From Impatiens glandulifera (Eukaryota > Streptophyta > Magnoliopsida > Ericales > Balsaminaceae): DNA of 64,000 nucleotides. Positions 39,801 to 51,700 of the stretch are shown here, piece after piece. The translations under genes were made by a program, and so were the position numbers. The notes under the pieces are model-generated. The model was not told where the DNA came from. It worked only from the letters and a program-made list of their open reading frames with translations, and ran no database searches. Position 1 is the first letter of the stretch. Every line of letters starts with the position of its first letter. The stretch is from the NCBI RefSeq assembly GCF_907164915.1, contig NC_061869.1:40920840-40984839 (forward strand), written 5' to 3'.

Positions 39801-40338
39801 ACAAGATATTACCAGCCGGCAATAGAAAGTTGCAAAAGGGAGGTCACCTGCTCCTTCATTTAATCGCCCTTATATGTGGGATTTTAGGAATTTATGTTGT
39901 TTTCAAGTTCAACAATGAGACTAGTGGCAAACACTTGTACACCTTCCATTCATGGATTGGTTTATCTTCGGTCGCTCTCTTTGGTTTTCAGGTGATAATC
40001 TTTCATTAAACTCCAATTAACTCAAAATTGGTATCAATTATGAAAAAAAAAAATTATTTATTTATCCACAGTGGATTCTTGGATTCTTCTCATTTTGGTG
40101 GCCAAGAGCAGAAATGGGAGCAAGGGCTAGGTTAGCTCCATGGCATGTCTTCTTCGGCATTGTCATATTCTTGATAGTTGTATTGAGCGTTGAGACTGGC
40201 TTGGTGGAGATCTTTACAATACTTGTTCTTACCCGGAGTCAAGAAGCTCTCATCGTCAACTTCATCGGAGTACTTGTGCTCCTTTTTGCTGTATCAGTTG
40301 GTCTCACTGTCATTCTTCCAAGATCCTATAACTATTAA
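36884..40338 (+). CDS. Cytochrome b561, transmembrane ascorbate-dependent ferrireductase, 4 exons
   Basis: Exons 36884-37045, 37136-37184, 39789-39991 and 40072-40338, all with GT...AG introns, join to 681 bp (226 residues plus stop), the normal length for plant CYBASC proteins. Six hydrophobic segments fit the b561 fold (about residues 17-38, 55-73, 90-110, 124-144, 163-184 and 195-219). Conserved His residues that serve as heme ligands in this family are visible: H56 in 'LHPLFM', H90 and H94 in 'KGGHLLLH', H124 in 'FHSWIGL' and H163 in 'PWHVFFG'; 'GEA' follows helix 2. Family members carry electrons from cytosolic ascorbate across the tonoplast or another endomembrane to monodehydroascorbate or ferric chelates, using two b hemes. 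There are no stops or frameshifts, so it is probably functional. It stands alone among transposons. The start is the first ATG in frame, 16 residues before the first membrane span. Confidence 0.93.
37185..39788 (+). other. Intron 2 of cytochrome b561 (2604 bp)
   Basis: Bounded by GAAG-GTATAG and GACAG-CT. It is extremely AT-rich. Around 38249-38382 lies an imperfect inverted repeat (AGGTGACACAT ... ATGTGTCACCCT), with related 'GGTGACATATCATCC' near 38609, which may be a worn MITE. The other introns are only 90 and 80 bp, so this one has probably grown by insertions. Short ORFs in it are not supported. Confidence 0.75.
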
Positions 40339-41099
40339 TTAGTTCATTTTTGTTGTTGTTGCGGGGTAGATGTTTTAAGAATCAATTTTTAGAAAGTTGT
40401 TTTAAAATTATATTTTCATTTATGTTATGAATACAATCTAGTAAGGAAGAAACAACATCTTCAAATTCAACAAAGATAATACCAATGAATACAATTTGAA
40501 AACTTTATGCTTATATGCATGTTCTTGTTATTGTGCGCAGGGACAGACCCAGAAATTACCGTTAGAGTGACCTTGAAAAAAAATTAAAATGGCTTAAAAA
40601 AAATTTTAAAATGAGATTGAATAATATAATGAGAAAATTATAAATTTAACGAAATATGATCATGAGTTTATTCTTTTTTTTAGATTTATAAAAGAAAATA
40701 ATGAATGAAAATGAAAAAAAAAATGAAGGAGCCATGTCCCTTTTCTACTCTAACAAAATATTATTTTTTATTATAGCATAAATTTACTCCGAGAATGAGT
40801 CATTCTTATATATAAGGGAATATTTAAAAAATATATATTATGAAATCAAAATAAATTTAATAAAATAAACTTTTAATTAAATTTCTATATAATTAAACAT
40901 AATAAAAAAAAATTTAATTCAATTTATAATAGATAAATAATAATAAAAAACTTTTCAACAATAATCGATACAAAAATATAAAATAATATTTGGGACAAAA
41001 AAAATAAAAAAATAAAAAATATGTAACTGAAAAAATCATAAGATATATAATTTAGACAAATGTCAAATTAAGTATTAGGTAAATAATATTAATATTATT
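40339..41099. other. AT-rich intergenic region downstream of cytochrome b561
   Basis: Contains the presumed 3' UTR of the b561 gene ('ATGAATACAATC' and 'AATACAATTTG' are possible poly(A) signals around 40430-40500) and then A/T-rich sequence. No ORF or repeat structure of note. Confidence 0.5.
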
Positions 41100-41860
41100 A
41101 TTTTTGAAAGATGTAAAGCTGTTGCCGAGGTAATTGATTCCCTCCCGAGCAAACAATGACAGATCGATATGATATTGGAAAGCGTTAACGAACGATATTC
41201 TGTTGAATTCTTTGTCAAAACCTTCAAAAATATAAAGAAATTGCTAAAAATCGGTAATAACATCGATGATGCAATCAACAAAAAAGGGAGAGAGGGAAAA
41301 GTAGTCAAAACTACTCCACCTCCAAGTCATTTCCTAAGAAAGGAAAAGATAGAAGTAAGATAGGTAACCACTGCCTGGTAGGAGTAATCACCTCAAAAGA
41401 CGACCACAAGTAAGCCTCCAAAGCCTAAGGTAGGTACAACCACTCCTACAAAAACCACACATTCAAAGGCACCTAGACCTCTTAGTGTCTTTGACGACCT
41501 AGGAATATCTTTGAGTCAAGTGATAAACATTCTTCAAGAAAAGAATTTTATCAAATTCCTCTCCCAAAGAACAAACAGACCATTCTTGGAAAAGGGCCAC
41601 GCTACAGATAGTTGTAGAGCCCTCAAACATCTGTTCTAGGACTTGATTGATCAGAACGTTACCACTAAGCCGAAAATAGCTAAGAATCTGCTACCAGATC
41701 ATCAAGTCAACATTCTCACCACCGACGAAACATCCCTTGATTCCAACACCTTACTAGACCTGATCCATGACATTATAGTAAAGATCAATATGATTGACCC
41801 CTCTTCCAAAATGATGTCTAAAACATGTTCTAGAAAGACTTCTAAATGGTGGAGGTAAAA
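41100..41860 (+). pseudogene. Gag remnant of the Tat-type element
   Basis: Two open pieces (41169-41363 and 41643-41858), with reading between them, give a basic linker and then 'FDDLGISLSQVINILQEKNFI', 'KGHATDSCRALKH' and 'DLIDQNV', which match the C-terminal Gag region (a worn CCHC-like 'GH.T..C..LK..VQDLID') of Tat elements. The N-terminal Gag is not recognised. Confidence 0.65.
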
Positions 41861-42800
41861 AATGACTACCCACATTTACGCCCCGATTTACATCGCGGTA
41901 ACATGTGGTGGACCTGAGTTTCAACCAAGTTTCATGAAAACCATACCGGCTAATGTGTCATCCACGTTCCAACTACCTATATGAACCGAAAAGGAAAATG
42001 AGCCTAGAGCTCTTAACCCAGGAGACAGCCTCTTGAGTCAACTGAAAAGGATAAATGCTAACATTTCCATCTAGGAAATTTTGATGTACTGTATCGAGCA
42101 CAAGAAAGCTATCCTCAATGAGTTAAGCAAGGCCAATGTCCCTACCAATACCACCCCTAAAAAACTAGTATGAATCATATCTGCTAGCTCATAACAAACC
42201 TTACCGGGCTTTGAAGACAAGGATCTTCCATCAGCCGATTCAAACTGAGACAAAGCCCTCTACATTTCTGTATAAATGGAGGAAAAGACCATTCTGATGG
42301 TCTTAATAAACAATGGATCCTCTCTCAACACATGTTCCTGGCCGACTCTTGAGAAAATCGGCATATCTTAAGACAAGATCATACCATCTGACCAGTGTGT
42401 TAGAGGCTTCGACAACTATCGCCGCAGGATAATGAGTTGTCTCAAGTGCACCGTCTGATTAGGCGTCATACCCTTTCAAGTTGACTTTTGTTTCATCAAC
42501 ATGCCAATTTCCTATAACTTGATTTTAGGAATACCATGGCTTCATCAAGCCAAGGCGTTAGCCTCTACCCTACACCAAAAGCTCAGATTTATCGTCAACG
42601 ACCAAGTTATCACAGTCAATGGCGAAACTAACACTACAACTATATTTGGGTCTATCCATATTGACACTCCCGAGGTTGAACTAAGTGGGTTCGAGATATG
42701 TTTAATCCTCTCAGAACGTAATGACTCATTCAAACAATCTGACTTTAGTATTTTTAGACTCCCCTCAATTAAAGTGATACGCATCATGGGATAATTCCCT
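41861..42800 (+). pseudogene. Protease region of the Tat-type element, catalytic Asp lost
   Basis: After 'EHKKAILNELSKANVP' comes 'KALYISV', then 'MVLINNGSSLN' (about 42297-42330), which corresponds to the retropepsin active site 'VLIDNGSALN'. The catalytic Asp is Asn here, a GAC-to-AAC change. The C-terminal part is open at 42501-42794 with 'ISYNLILGIPWLHQAKALAS' and 'STLHQKLRFI', a hallmark of this lineage. Stops lie between. Confidence 0.78.
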
Positions 42801-43281
42801 AGCATGGGTTTATGCCTAAATGCCAATGTCATGCCATCATTCCCACAACCATGTTCTAATATGGATCGCCACAGTCTAAGATATATTTCTACAGGATTCA
42901 AATAAGTCTGCATGTAAAGGATAAATGACGCATAACTAGTCCACCAACCTTGAATGGATAGTTTATCCACGAAGGACAAAGCACCTTATGCTTTTACTTC
43001 CCCGAACCCCTTACCAATCCAGATTTACAGAGACGTTTTCTAGGTTTCAAAATCTTTTCAGATTGTACTCATAATCATAACCATTCTATTTGCGGGATTA
43101 AAAAAGAACAAACTATTGGAGCGACACCCTGGAAAACTTGGTTCGGATTGCCAAGACAACTAATCCAACTCAGGAAGCAAGCTCTTCTAGTATTTAAAGA
43201 TCTGATTCCCTTTCATCCGTCAATATTGTGATCAAATAAAGTAGAACTCTTTCTCCTTCATGTGTAGAAAAATACTAAATA

Positions 43282-44470
43282 GTGTACATTTTAAGAAATC
43301 TAAGAACAATTATCTTGTTAGAACATATTTTCTTACATGTAACAAAGCTCATTGATGTAACACAAGAAGTAGACTTCGAATCTATGAGTAAAAATTATCT
43401 TTCCTTTTATTTTAACTTAAACATTGAAACCAAACACTTATTAGAAACTAAGGATGAGATTGTCTCAGCCGTAGAAAATATGATAAAAATTAATTTAAAC
43501 ACGGCCAACAATCTTCAGATCGTACTAATTGGTCAAAGTTTAAACGCAGAAGAACGTTTGGAGTTGGTTGAGCTATTAAAAGTCAATAAAGATGTCTTTG
43601 CTTGGTCGTATAAGGACATGCCATGTATTGATCCAAGGATCACACGACATCATATTCCTCTATATCCTGATACTAAGCCAATAAAGCTATAGCTGAGACA
43701 AATGATAGAGGAAGTCGTGAATAAAATCTGTGAAGAAGTCCGAAAGAATCTCGAAGAAGGATTTCTCGATGTAGTGGAATATCCTACCTAGATAGCTAAC
43801 GTAGTTCCTGTCCTGAAGAAAGATGGGAAGATATGTGTGTGTGTATTGTCGGGATATAAATAATGTTATCCCTAAAGATCACTTCCCGCTACCACACATC
43901 AACATATTGGTCGACCATGATGCCAGTCATGAAAAATTATCATTCATGGATGGATTTTCTGGATTCAACCAAATCATGATGGCCCCAAAAGACAAGGAAA
44001 ATACTACATTTATAATAGAGCTTGGAATCTTCTATTAAAGGGTCAAGCCTTTCGGTCTTGAGAACATGGGACCACCTATCAAAGTTCAACCACCATGATC
44101 CTTCATGACATGATCCATAAGAAAATGGAAGTATATATTGATGACATGATTGTCAAATCAATGGATTGAGAAGTACATGTCCTAAACCTCGAGAAATTCG
44201 TGTAACAAATCTGGAAATATAAGCTATGACTCAACTTGAAGAAATGTACCTCCGGGGTCACATATGGTAAATTGCTCGACTTCTTAATCACATAGAGGGG
44301 CATCGAAGTCGATCCCTCTAAGATTGATGCAATCACGGCTAGGCCGGTCCCTCAAAATGAAAGAGAGATCCGAAGATTTTTGGGAAAAATCCAATACATT
44401 ATCCGATTCATCAGCAAGCTTACCATGACACGCGATCCGTTATTTAAGCTGTTAAAGAAAGACCATAAGT
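43282..44470 (+). pseudogene. Reverse transcriptase of the Tat-type element
   Basis: The lead-in 'LNAEERLELVELLKVNKDVF' and 'AWSYKDMPCIDP' is open at 43282-43692. Then come 'GFLDVVEYPT', 'VVPVLKKDGK', 'FPLPHINILVDH', 'SFMDGFSGFNQI', 'MMAPKD' and, in another frame, 'VYIDDMIVKS' with the catalytic YIDD at 44134-44145. The active-site Asp pair is preserved, but the frame is broken at several points. Confidence 0.85.
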
Positions 44471-45370
44471 TTGTATGAGATGGAGACTGTCAACAAACAT
44501 TTGACAAAATCAAGAATTATTTAAAATTGTCTCCCATACTTATGCCGCCTAGAGTCGGCATTCCTCTCATCTTATACCATACTGTAACACACACAGCCAT
44601 ATGAAGCCTGTTTGCTCAAGAAAATAAGGACAAACTCGAAACGGTTGTGTACTATATCAGTAAGAGGATAACAAGGTATGAACTTAATTATACTCCAACT
44701 GAGAAAATTTGTTGGGCATTAGCATGGGTCACCAAAACGTTGAGACACTATATGCTAGACCACCTCATCAAGTTGTTATTAAGATTGGACCCGATCCAAT
44801 TTTTGTTCCAACGAACTTTTTTCACCAAGGCTAGACAAATAGATGATGATGATATCTGATTACAACATAGCCTATATGGTACAGAAGTCTATCAATGGAA
44901 GTGTTATTGCGCACTTCCTTGCTTAACAAACCATCATTGTTAAGTTAGAGGACGAACTCAAATTCCCCGACGTACAACCTGAATATCAGACACATGGAAA
45001 CTAAACTAGAAAGGGATGTACAACCTGATATCCATAAACCTCAAATATACCATCACTAATAATGATGTCGAATATGAGGCATGCCTTGGGTCTCAAATTG
45101 GCATATGAAAAGGGGGAAACGAAGTTAGAAGTTATTTGTGACTCTAATTTGGTTATATATCAAGCCAATGACAATTGAAAGAGGAAATTTTGAAGCTCTA
45201 CCACACACACTTGACCAAACTCATGAACAAATTTGATCAAGTATCATTTGTACATGATCTAAGTAGCCAAATATTTTGTGCGGTGCCTGGCTACTTTGTT
45301 AGCCATGACATAAATTCTTATAGAATCAAAGTCAAGCCATTAAAAATCCAACAAAAGAAATGACCTGTTT
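44471..45370 (+). pseudogene. RNase H region(s) of the Tat-type element
   Basis: 44647-44859 encodes 'YYISKRITRYELNYTPTEK' and 'RHYMLDHLIKLLLRLDPIQFLF', the connection and RNase H part of Tat pol. A second block near 45055-45110 reads 'NDVEYEACLG' and 'KLAYEKG.TKLEV', typical of the additional RNase H of this lineage. Several stops are present. Confidence 0.7.
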
Positions 45371-45479
45371 TTGAATTGTGAGTAGTCACTTTTAGTGAGA
45401 ATGTTGCTAAACCTTGGTACGATACTCTCTAGAAGTACATTGAGTATGGAGAATATTTTTCCCACTTACAAGATAAGGA

Positions 45480-46650
45480 ACGACGGGCTTTGCACCCGTA
45501 TTTCACCAACTATTCTTGGATCGCCATCAGGCGTTACCACCGAAATTTCGATTGTCGAAACATGCTCTACATAGATAATCATGAATCCAAAAGGATCATG
45601 AATGAAGTACATGTAGGGACATGCGGCCCACACATGGAAGAAATGGCTTTAGCCAAGAAATACTTTGTTTAAGGTATTATTGGCAAAACATAGAAAAAGA
45701 ATGTGTGAGTTATGTAAGGAGTTGACATAAGTGTCAAATCTATAGTAACCTAAAGTGCCTCTCTCCTCTATAACATGACGTTCTCTTGTCCTTTTTCTAC
45801 ATGGGATATCAACGTCAATGGGAAAATCTATCCCCATGTGTCAAACGGATATGAGTTCATACTCGTCTCTATAGACTACTTCACTAAATGGGTTGAAGAA
45901 TCCTTCTATAATGTCATGAAACCGTCTCAAGTGGAAAAGTTCATCCGAACAAGCATTATCGCTAGATATGGAGTTCCTCACGCCTTAATTTTAGACAATG
46001 GTCGACACTTCCAAGGAAAAGTGTTGCATTTCTTCGACGAGTTCAAGATCGAGCATCATAAATCCTCGCCCAATTGACCCCAAATCAATGGTGCATTCGA
46101 AATAGTAAACAAAATCGTGATTATAATCATTAAGAAGATGACCAGCACGTATAAAGACTGGCATGAGAAGCTGTCATACGCCTTATGGGAATATCATACA
46201 ACCGCTCGAACCTCGACGAACGAAAATCCCTACTCCTTAGTTTACGGCATGGACGTTATCCAACCTATCAAAATAGAGATTCCAACTCTAAGAATACTCT
46301 TATAGAGCCACATTATAGAAAAAGACTAGCTCAATTCTCAATATGACCAATTAATGTTAATGGAGGACAATAGGTTAAATGCTCTATATAAAACCCAAGC
46401 CTACCAAAAATGCATGTTAGACGCCTTCAATAGGAAGGTAAAACGTAAAAACCTCAAAGAAGGTGATCTAGTTCTCAAACAAACTTGGGAACTCCGAAAC
46501 TCTAGGGGACAACTTCGACCATAATGGGAAGGACCATTCCTAGTTAATAAAATCCTCCCTAGATGAGTTGTTTGCCTATCTAACTTAGAAGGAAAAGAGT
46601 TCATTGCACTAGGCAATCTTGATGCTCTTAAAAGATATTTTGTATAATAT
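45480..46650 (+). pseudogene. Integrase of the Tat-type element
   Basis: The zinc-binding end is 'NEVHVGTCGPHMEEMALAKK' (45601-45660). The core follows at 45775-46077 with 'WDINVNGKIYPHVSNGYEF', 'VSIDYFTKWVE' and 'LDNGRHFQGK'. At 46080-46305 come 'INGAFEIVNK' (the E of DDE present) and 'LSYALWEYHTTARTSTNENP'. The C-terminal domain reads 'LKEGDLVLK' and 'WEGPFLV' to about 46640. Stops occur, for example after 'SSPN'. There are no chromodomain features. Confidence 0.85.
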
Positions 46651-46720
46651 CAATCTATACACAAAATTATTTAAAATTCAACCTTGAAAAGAAGCTTATT
46701 TCAACATAACCAAAACCCAA

Positions 46721-48414
46721 TAATAGAATTGGTGCTAGCAAAAGAGACTAGGGTCTGACTATTAACAGCTTATGATAAACGATTTGATAATAATCATGTG
46801 AGGGATTAATATCTGTGTCTATTCTTCACAAATCCTTTGAACTCTTGAAATGGATTCAAGTGAGGAAGTGTTCGTCGGATTTAAAGCTTTAAACCGATGG
46901 AAGATAAATGGCAGAAAGTAAAGAACACATGGAGTTTTATGGATGTTCGGAGAAAACTCCTACATCACCCTTTTTTCCACAACCAGAAGGATATCCACTA
47001 GATATTTTGAATCAAATACAACTTACTGAGCTAGTTAACTCTCTGTTAAATAGAACAACCTCTTTTAAACTAACAATATTCTCAATAATATTCTCACAGC
47101 TAGATAGTAATTGATTTTCTCTCTTGAGCTTGAATGATGATAGAGATCAGTAAGAGCAAGAGTGAATGAATAAGCAAGTAACTTAGTGTGTTCAATTAAT
47201 CTAGTGATTCTCTAAGATTAATCAAGTAATTTGTCCATTGTCCTTGAGCATCTATTTGTAGTAGAAGGACAAAAACGGTCGAATCTTCTTCATAGACACA
47301 TAGCAAGTGTCCGTTGGAAGGCCGTCCATAATACCAGATTACAGCAGACTCTGAGAAAATGGATTGTGGTTGTACCAAACTGGTAGTGTGATAAATATCC
47401 TCTGAAGTTGTCTTGTACTAGACAGGCAGTTGGAAGGATATTTACGTACAAGGTGTTCGTTCATTTGATATAATTAACTAGCTTATCAGACTGCACAGAA
47501 GTGTGTGGAGTAGGAGTAGCAGACAACTAGTTGATCGTGGTTAGACGTATGCTTTCTTTACACAGCTGCTAAAGCAATGCATTACACGTGCTCCGTTAGG
47601 CCAAGTCTAAAAGAGTTAGACGTCCTTGTCTAACTGCGCGTCGCTTTAGGCCAAGTCTAAAGGAGTTAGACGTCATCGTCTAACCACACATCCCTTTAGA
47701 CCAAGTCTAAAGGAGTTAGATGTCCTCGTCTAACTACGCATCCCTTTAGACTAAGTCTAAAGGAGTTAGACGACCTCGTCTAACTACGCATCCCTTTAGA
47801 CCAAGTCTAAAGGAGTTAGACGACCTCGTCTAACTACACATCCCTTTAGACCAAGTCTAAAAGAGTTAGACGTCCTCGTCTAACTACGCATCCCTTTAGA
47901 CCAAGTCTAAAGGAGTTAGATGACCTCGGTTAACTACGCATCCCTTTATATCAAGTCTAAAGGAGTTAGACTACCACGTCTAACTACGTTTCCCTTTAGA
48001 TCAAGTCTAAAGGAGTTAGACTACCACGTCTAACAACGTTTCCCTTTAGACCAAGTTTAAAGAAGTTAGACTACCACGTCCAACTATGTTTCCCTTTAGA
48101 CCAAGTCTAAAGGAGTTAGACTACCACGTCTAACTATGTTTTCCTTTAGACCAAGTCTAAAGGTGTTATACTACAACGTCTAACTACGTCTAATTAGCCT
48201 TCTTAGATGACGTCTAAGTTAACATAGTCTTATGCACATGTACAAAAAAAAATAGACAACTTAGTTTTATTCTGTTTAAACATCTAGCTTTATTCTATTG
48301 AAACATCATCAAAATTCAGTTGATTAATGTTTCATAGCTTTTGTTTATTTCTAAGTTAATTACTTCTCACTTAATTAACTATTTTCTTTACTTTATTTAT
48401 AATTTTTCTCAACA
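46721..48414 (-). mobile_element. 3' LTR of the pol-deleted Copia element (1694 bp)
   Basis: On the minus strand it starts TGTTGAGAAAAAT at 48414, directly after a polypurine tract, and ends near 46721. Its last 100 bp match the sequence beyond the primer-binding site at 54771-54863; the terminal bases differ only by G/A and C/T transitions. It contains a 50-bp minisatellite (47591-48200), the 17-nt hairpin at 46844-46860 and the 'AGGGTGATGTAGGAG' module with 'TCTCCGAACATCCATAAA' (about 46930-46980). It is a sister of the LTRs at 31911, 19145, 15126 and 57561. Confidence 0.88.
47591..48200. repeat. Exact 50-bp minisatellite with two hairpins per unit, 12 copies
   Basis: The marker CCAAGTCTAA and its variants lies at 47601, 47651, 47701 and so on to 48151, every step exactly 50 bp. 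Each unit holds CCTTTAGAC-CAA-GTCTAAAGG (9-bp arms, 3-nt loop) and GTTAGACG-TCCT-CGTCTAAC (8-bp arms, 4-nt loop). Left units read 'GACGTCCTCGTC' and right units 'GACTACCACGTC', which suggests two subfamilies. The whole lies within the LTR. Confidence 0.95.
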
Positions 48415-48766
48415 ATTTCCCCCTTTTTGATGATGTTAAAACTATGCAACCTTAATAAAGTAAAATAAACACCCATCAAAATAAAATTAAAATCAAAGTA
48501 GTTCACCAAAGTATTCAAGCATAAGTTTAAAGTACGATAAACAAAGAGAAATATTTAGGGTCCTTCCCTTTTCACTATTAGATCTGCGCTGCTTTCAAGC
48601 ATTGATTCACCAGTTAGGATGTTATGGAATCGAGTGATCGCTCGGCCTCCACTGCCACCACATCTTTCGCCTCCACGATATGGACCTCTTTTTGCTAGTG
48701 CACAACCATCTTCGCCACCTCCAACAACTTTTCGCTTTGATTTCGATCGAGTTCCTCTAGTAGACG
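48415..48766 (-). other. Polypurine tract and non-coding 3' leader
   Basis: AAAAAGGGGGAAATTG (minus strand, about 48415-48431) is the polypurine tract abutting the LTR. The rest, up to the end of the extra ORF, is non-coding as far as I can see; a small plus-strand ORF at 48619-48804 overlaps the tail of the extra ORF and is not supported. Confidence 0.75.
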
Positions 48767-51700
48767 TTAACCCCCCCCTCTTGTACTTCCTTCCCCCTTT
48801 TTAACATTATCAGGGTCGACAACAATAAGAGCACTTTCCTTCTCAACATCAGCTTCAGTCTCTTCTACAGCTTGAAATTGCCTTGCAATTGTGTCAGCCT
48901 GCTCAATTTGCTCAGCCTCTGCTCTACTTATTGCATTTGACGTCTCCATCACTTGTGCCCGAATAAGTTCTATTGTTGATGTAATATCTTTGTGAAACTC
49001 CAAGGTGAAAGTCTTAGTTTCAGCATGATGATCTGATTGTCGATTTAAGAAATTCTTTTCAAACTTCTTGTACTGAGTATTAAGGATGTTGATTTCATAT
49101 GTATTCTGCTTTAGACTTTTCTTAGTTTCTTTTTGGGTGGCAAGAGTGGAAGAGACATCTTCTTTACTTGAAGTAGACCTCTTTTCAAGATGACCCAATT
49201 TAGACGATATGTCCATTATATTATGTTGCATAGAACTCATCGCATCCATGATTGAATTAAAAAAGTTTACTTCTCCAGGAGAAGCTTCTTCAGAAGACTG
49301 AGTAGTCGATGATACGATTTGGGAACATGCTAGAGGAGTGCGAATGGAGCTCACATGCACATTTACTTGTAAAGAACGCTCTGGTTCTTTATCTTTGGGA
49401 GGGGAAGAGGGAGCCTTTGATGTATCCTTAGACTGATCCTGTTCATTTAGAATGTTGGCACATACCTGATGAATACGCTCTGAAATATCTTCAGAGTGAA
49501 GAGGTAGATCAACAATGTTGTCAACAATATCTGCAGTTATCTTGATGGGGGATGATTGATGAACAGGAGGAGAAGGAATAGAATTTTCTTCCACTGGTGC
49601 TTCTTCTGAGGATAGGATGACTCATCTTATTCAGATTGTTCCCCCTCAGTAGAGGGAATATTCTCAGAATCTACTTGCTTCAAGGGTTCCCCCCTCAGCC
49701 AGTGACCCTGGTGACTGATCAGCTAACTTTGATGATTCTTCCTCAACCAAGGGAGATTTTTCCTGCTTCAAGTATAGGAGGAGCCACTTTAGATGTCTCC
49801 TTCTGTGGAATGGGCGACTAATTAGCTTCAACAACAATTACTTCCTCTTCTAGGTTGACTTCAGATTAAACCAAGACAGGAGTCTGTTCAACCATATACT
49901 GGACCATTAAGCATTTTTCTTCAAATGATATATTGGCCAGCTCAATAAGATGGGCATTAGCCTGCTCTTTTTCTTCGAAAATTGTTTGATCATCTTTAAT
50001 GATTTGCATCGGCTCGTCTTGACTAGAAGACATATCATCAAACAAGTTCAACCGAGAAGACTCGGTGCAGTGAATGTGTTAAAGGACTATGGAGCAATAG
50101 TTATTCATAATCAAATCGAGTCGCTTCAATGCATTCTGCTCTACAAGAGAATCCCTGTCAAGCGGGTTGAAATTGACATTTCTTGCCTCAAGCACGGGAA
50201 AGAGAGCACGACCCATAATATTTGCTACTACGAGATCCTTTCTTTTGAGGGCTTCAACGACCTCAGATGTCTTTCCCTATTTCAGGACTCTCTTCTCCAT
50301 CTTGATTAATTTATTAAATTGTTTTTCAATCTTGCCCCCTGAGATAATTTCATCAAATTGAGTGATTAACATGTGATTCAGCCAGGTATTGAAGGTTTCA
50401 AACTTCTCAGTAACTTTCTCTTCAACTTGTTCCTTGACAAGAATTACAATGCAGTCGACCTCTGAAATAGTTTCCAGAATTTCTTCAGCAATGCCTTTTC
50501 CCTTTCTAGGAACTACAACTAGTTTTATGAGTGGGCAAAGGTTCCCTAATGGTGATGTCAGGAGCCCCCTGACTACTCTCATAATTTCATTAGGGGACAT
50601 AACCTTCGGAATGGCCCCTTCTGGAAGTACAGAAACTCTTCCCGTTCCCTTAGCAACATGTTGATCTTTAACAACATCAACAATAAGCGTATCAACATTC
50701 AGCTGAATGAGAGCTTGTTCAGAGGATACATCAACACCAGGAGTTAGAGCGATCACCTGCTCTGTTTCATCAATAATATTGCTTTAATCAATAGCCTCAA
50801 TATCTACTAATTCTTCAGGAAGGACATGCGATAAATCTATGTCAAAGCATTCAATATTTGGACCAACTGGCTCAACAGTCGGTCCTTCAGCTTGTTCCAA
50901 CACAGGACCATCAATACTAGGCACTACGGCCAGAAGAGTGGAGGAAGTTATCTTGGTAGACTTCTTGGATGCCTTAGACGCTTTCGGCTGATCAACGGCT
51001 GGACCAGACGACCTAGCATGTTTCTTCATCGGACTGGGAGAGGGAAAAAGAGACGAGATGGGAATAGCAGTAAGGGAAGGAATTCCTTGTCTTGCCCTTT
51101 CAGAAATAGAGTCAACTATTCCAGAATCCTTCTTCGATGATTTCTTTTGGCTATTAGAGCTAGTCGTAGACTCCATGACTGAAGATTTAGCTCTTTTAGA
51201 GCTAGTAGATTGGTTGGATGTAGCTTGGCATTTAGACTGAGTGACCGACTGACCACTCGTTTGTTGGCTAGATGAATCAGGATTCATTTCCTTTGAGAGA
51301 TTCAATCTTGTTATGGTGCTTTTCACGGAGAAGTTAGTGAAAATGCGATTGGGGTTAATAGCCTCACCCCCGCCCATAGGAACACCTAGATGCTCCATGA
51401 ACCATCCTAGTTTGACTGAGAAACCCGCACTCTGATTGTTACTTGAATAAACCAACTGGAAGAGATTTGAAAATAAGGTTGATGCCTAGTTGATCAACAC
51501 ACCTTTTGATATTGTCGTCATGTAGTCAAATCAGTCTTGGCTATACAGGTCGAACGAACCTATTCTGCCCTGAAGTGTCTTTGCCACAATGTCGTTTAGA
51601 AGAATAATGTTGGGCTTTAGGACCTTCTTCTTCCCATTTAGTTTGATCGAATTGCCATCGTTTGAGAAGACGATATGCATTTCTGAAATAGTTTTGGCTA

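Larger units (their letters stand above)
41100..46650 (+). mobile_element. Decayed Ty3/Gypsy retrotransposon of Tat type, internal region
   Basis: In plus-strand order the interval gives Gag, protease, reverse transcriptase, RNase H and integrase, the Ty3/Gypsy order. Wording such as 'DVFAWSYKDMPCIDP', 'FPLPHINILVD' and 'TYKDWHEKLSYALWEYHT' matches the Tat lineage as I know it. There are many stops and frame changes. No LTR belonging to it is visible at either side; its 3' end is cut where the LTR of another element ends at 46721. It is probably an older element broken by later insertions. Confidence 0.88.

Noticed and set aside
47591..48200. CRISPR-like array (regular 50-bp spacing, hairpins)
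   Set aside because: There are no unique spacers: the whole unit repeats, it lies in a plant LTR, and no cas genes are present.
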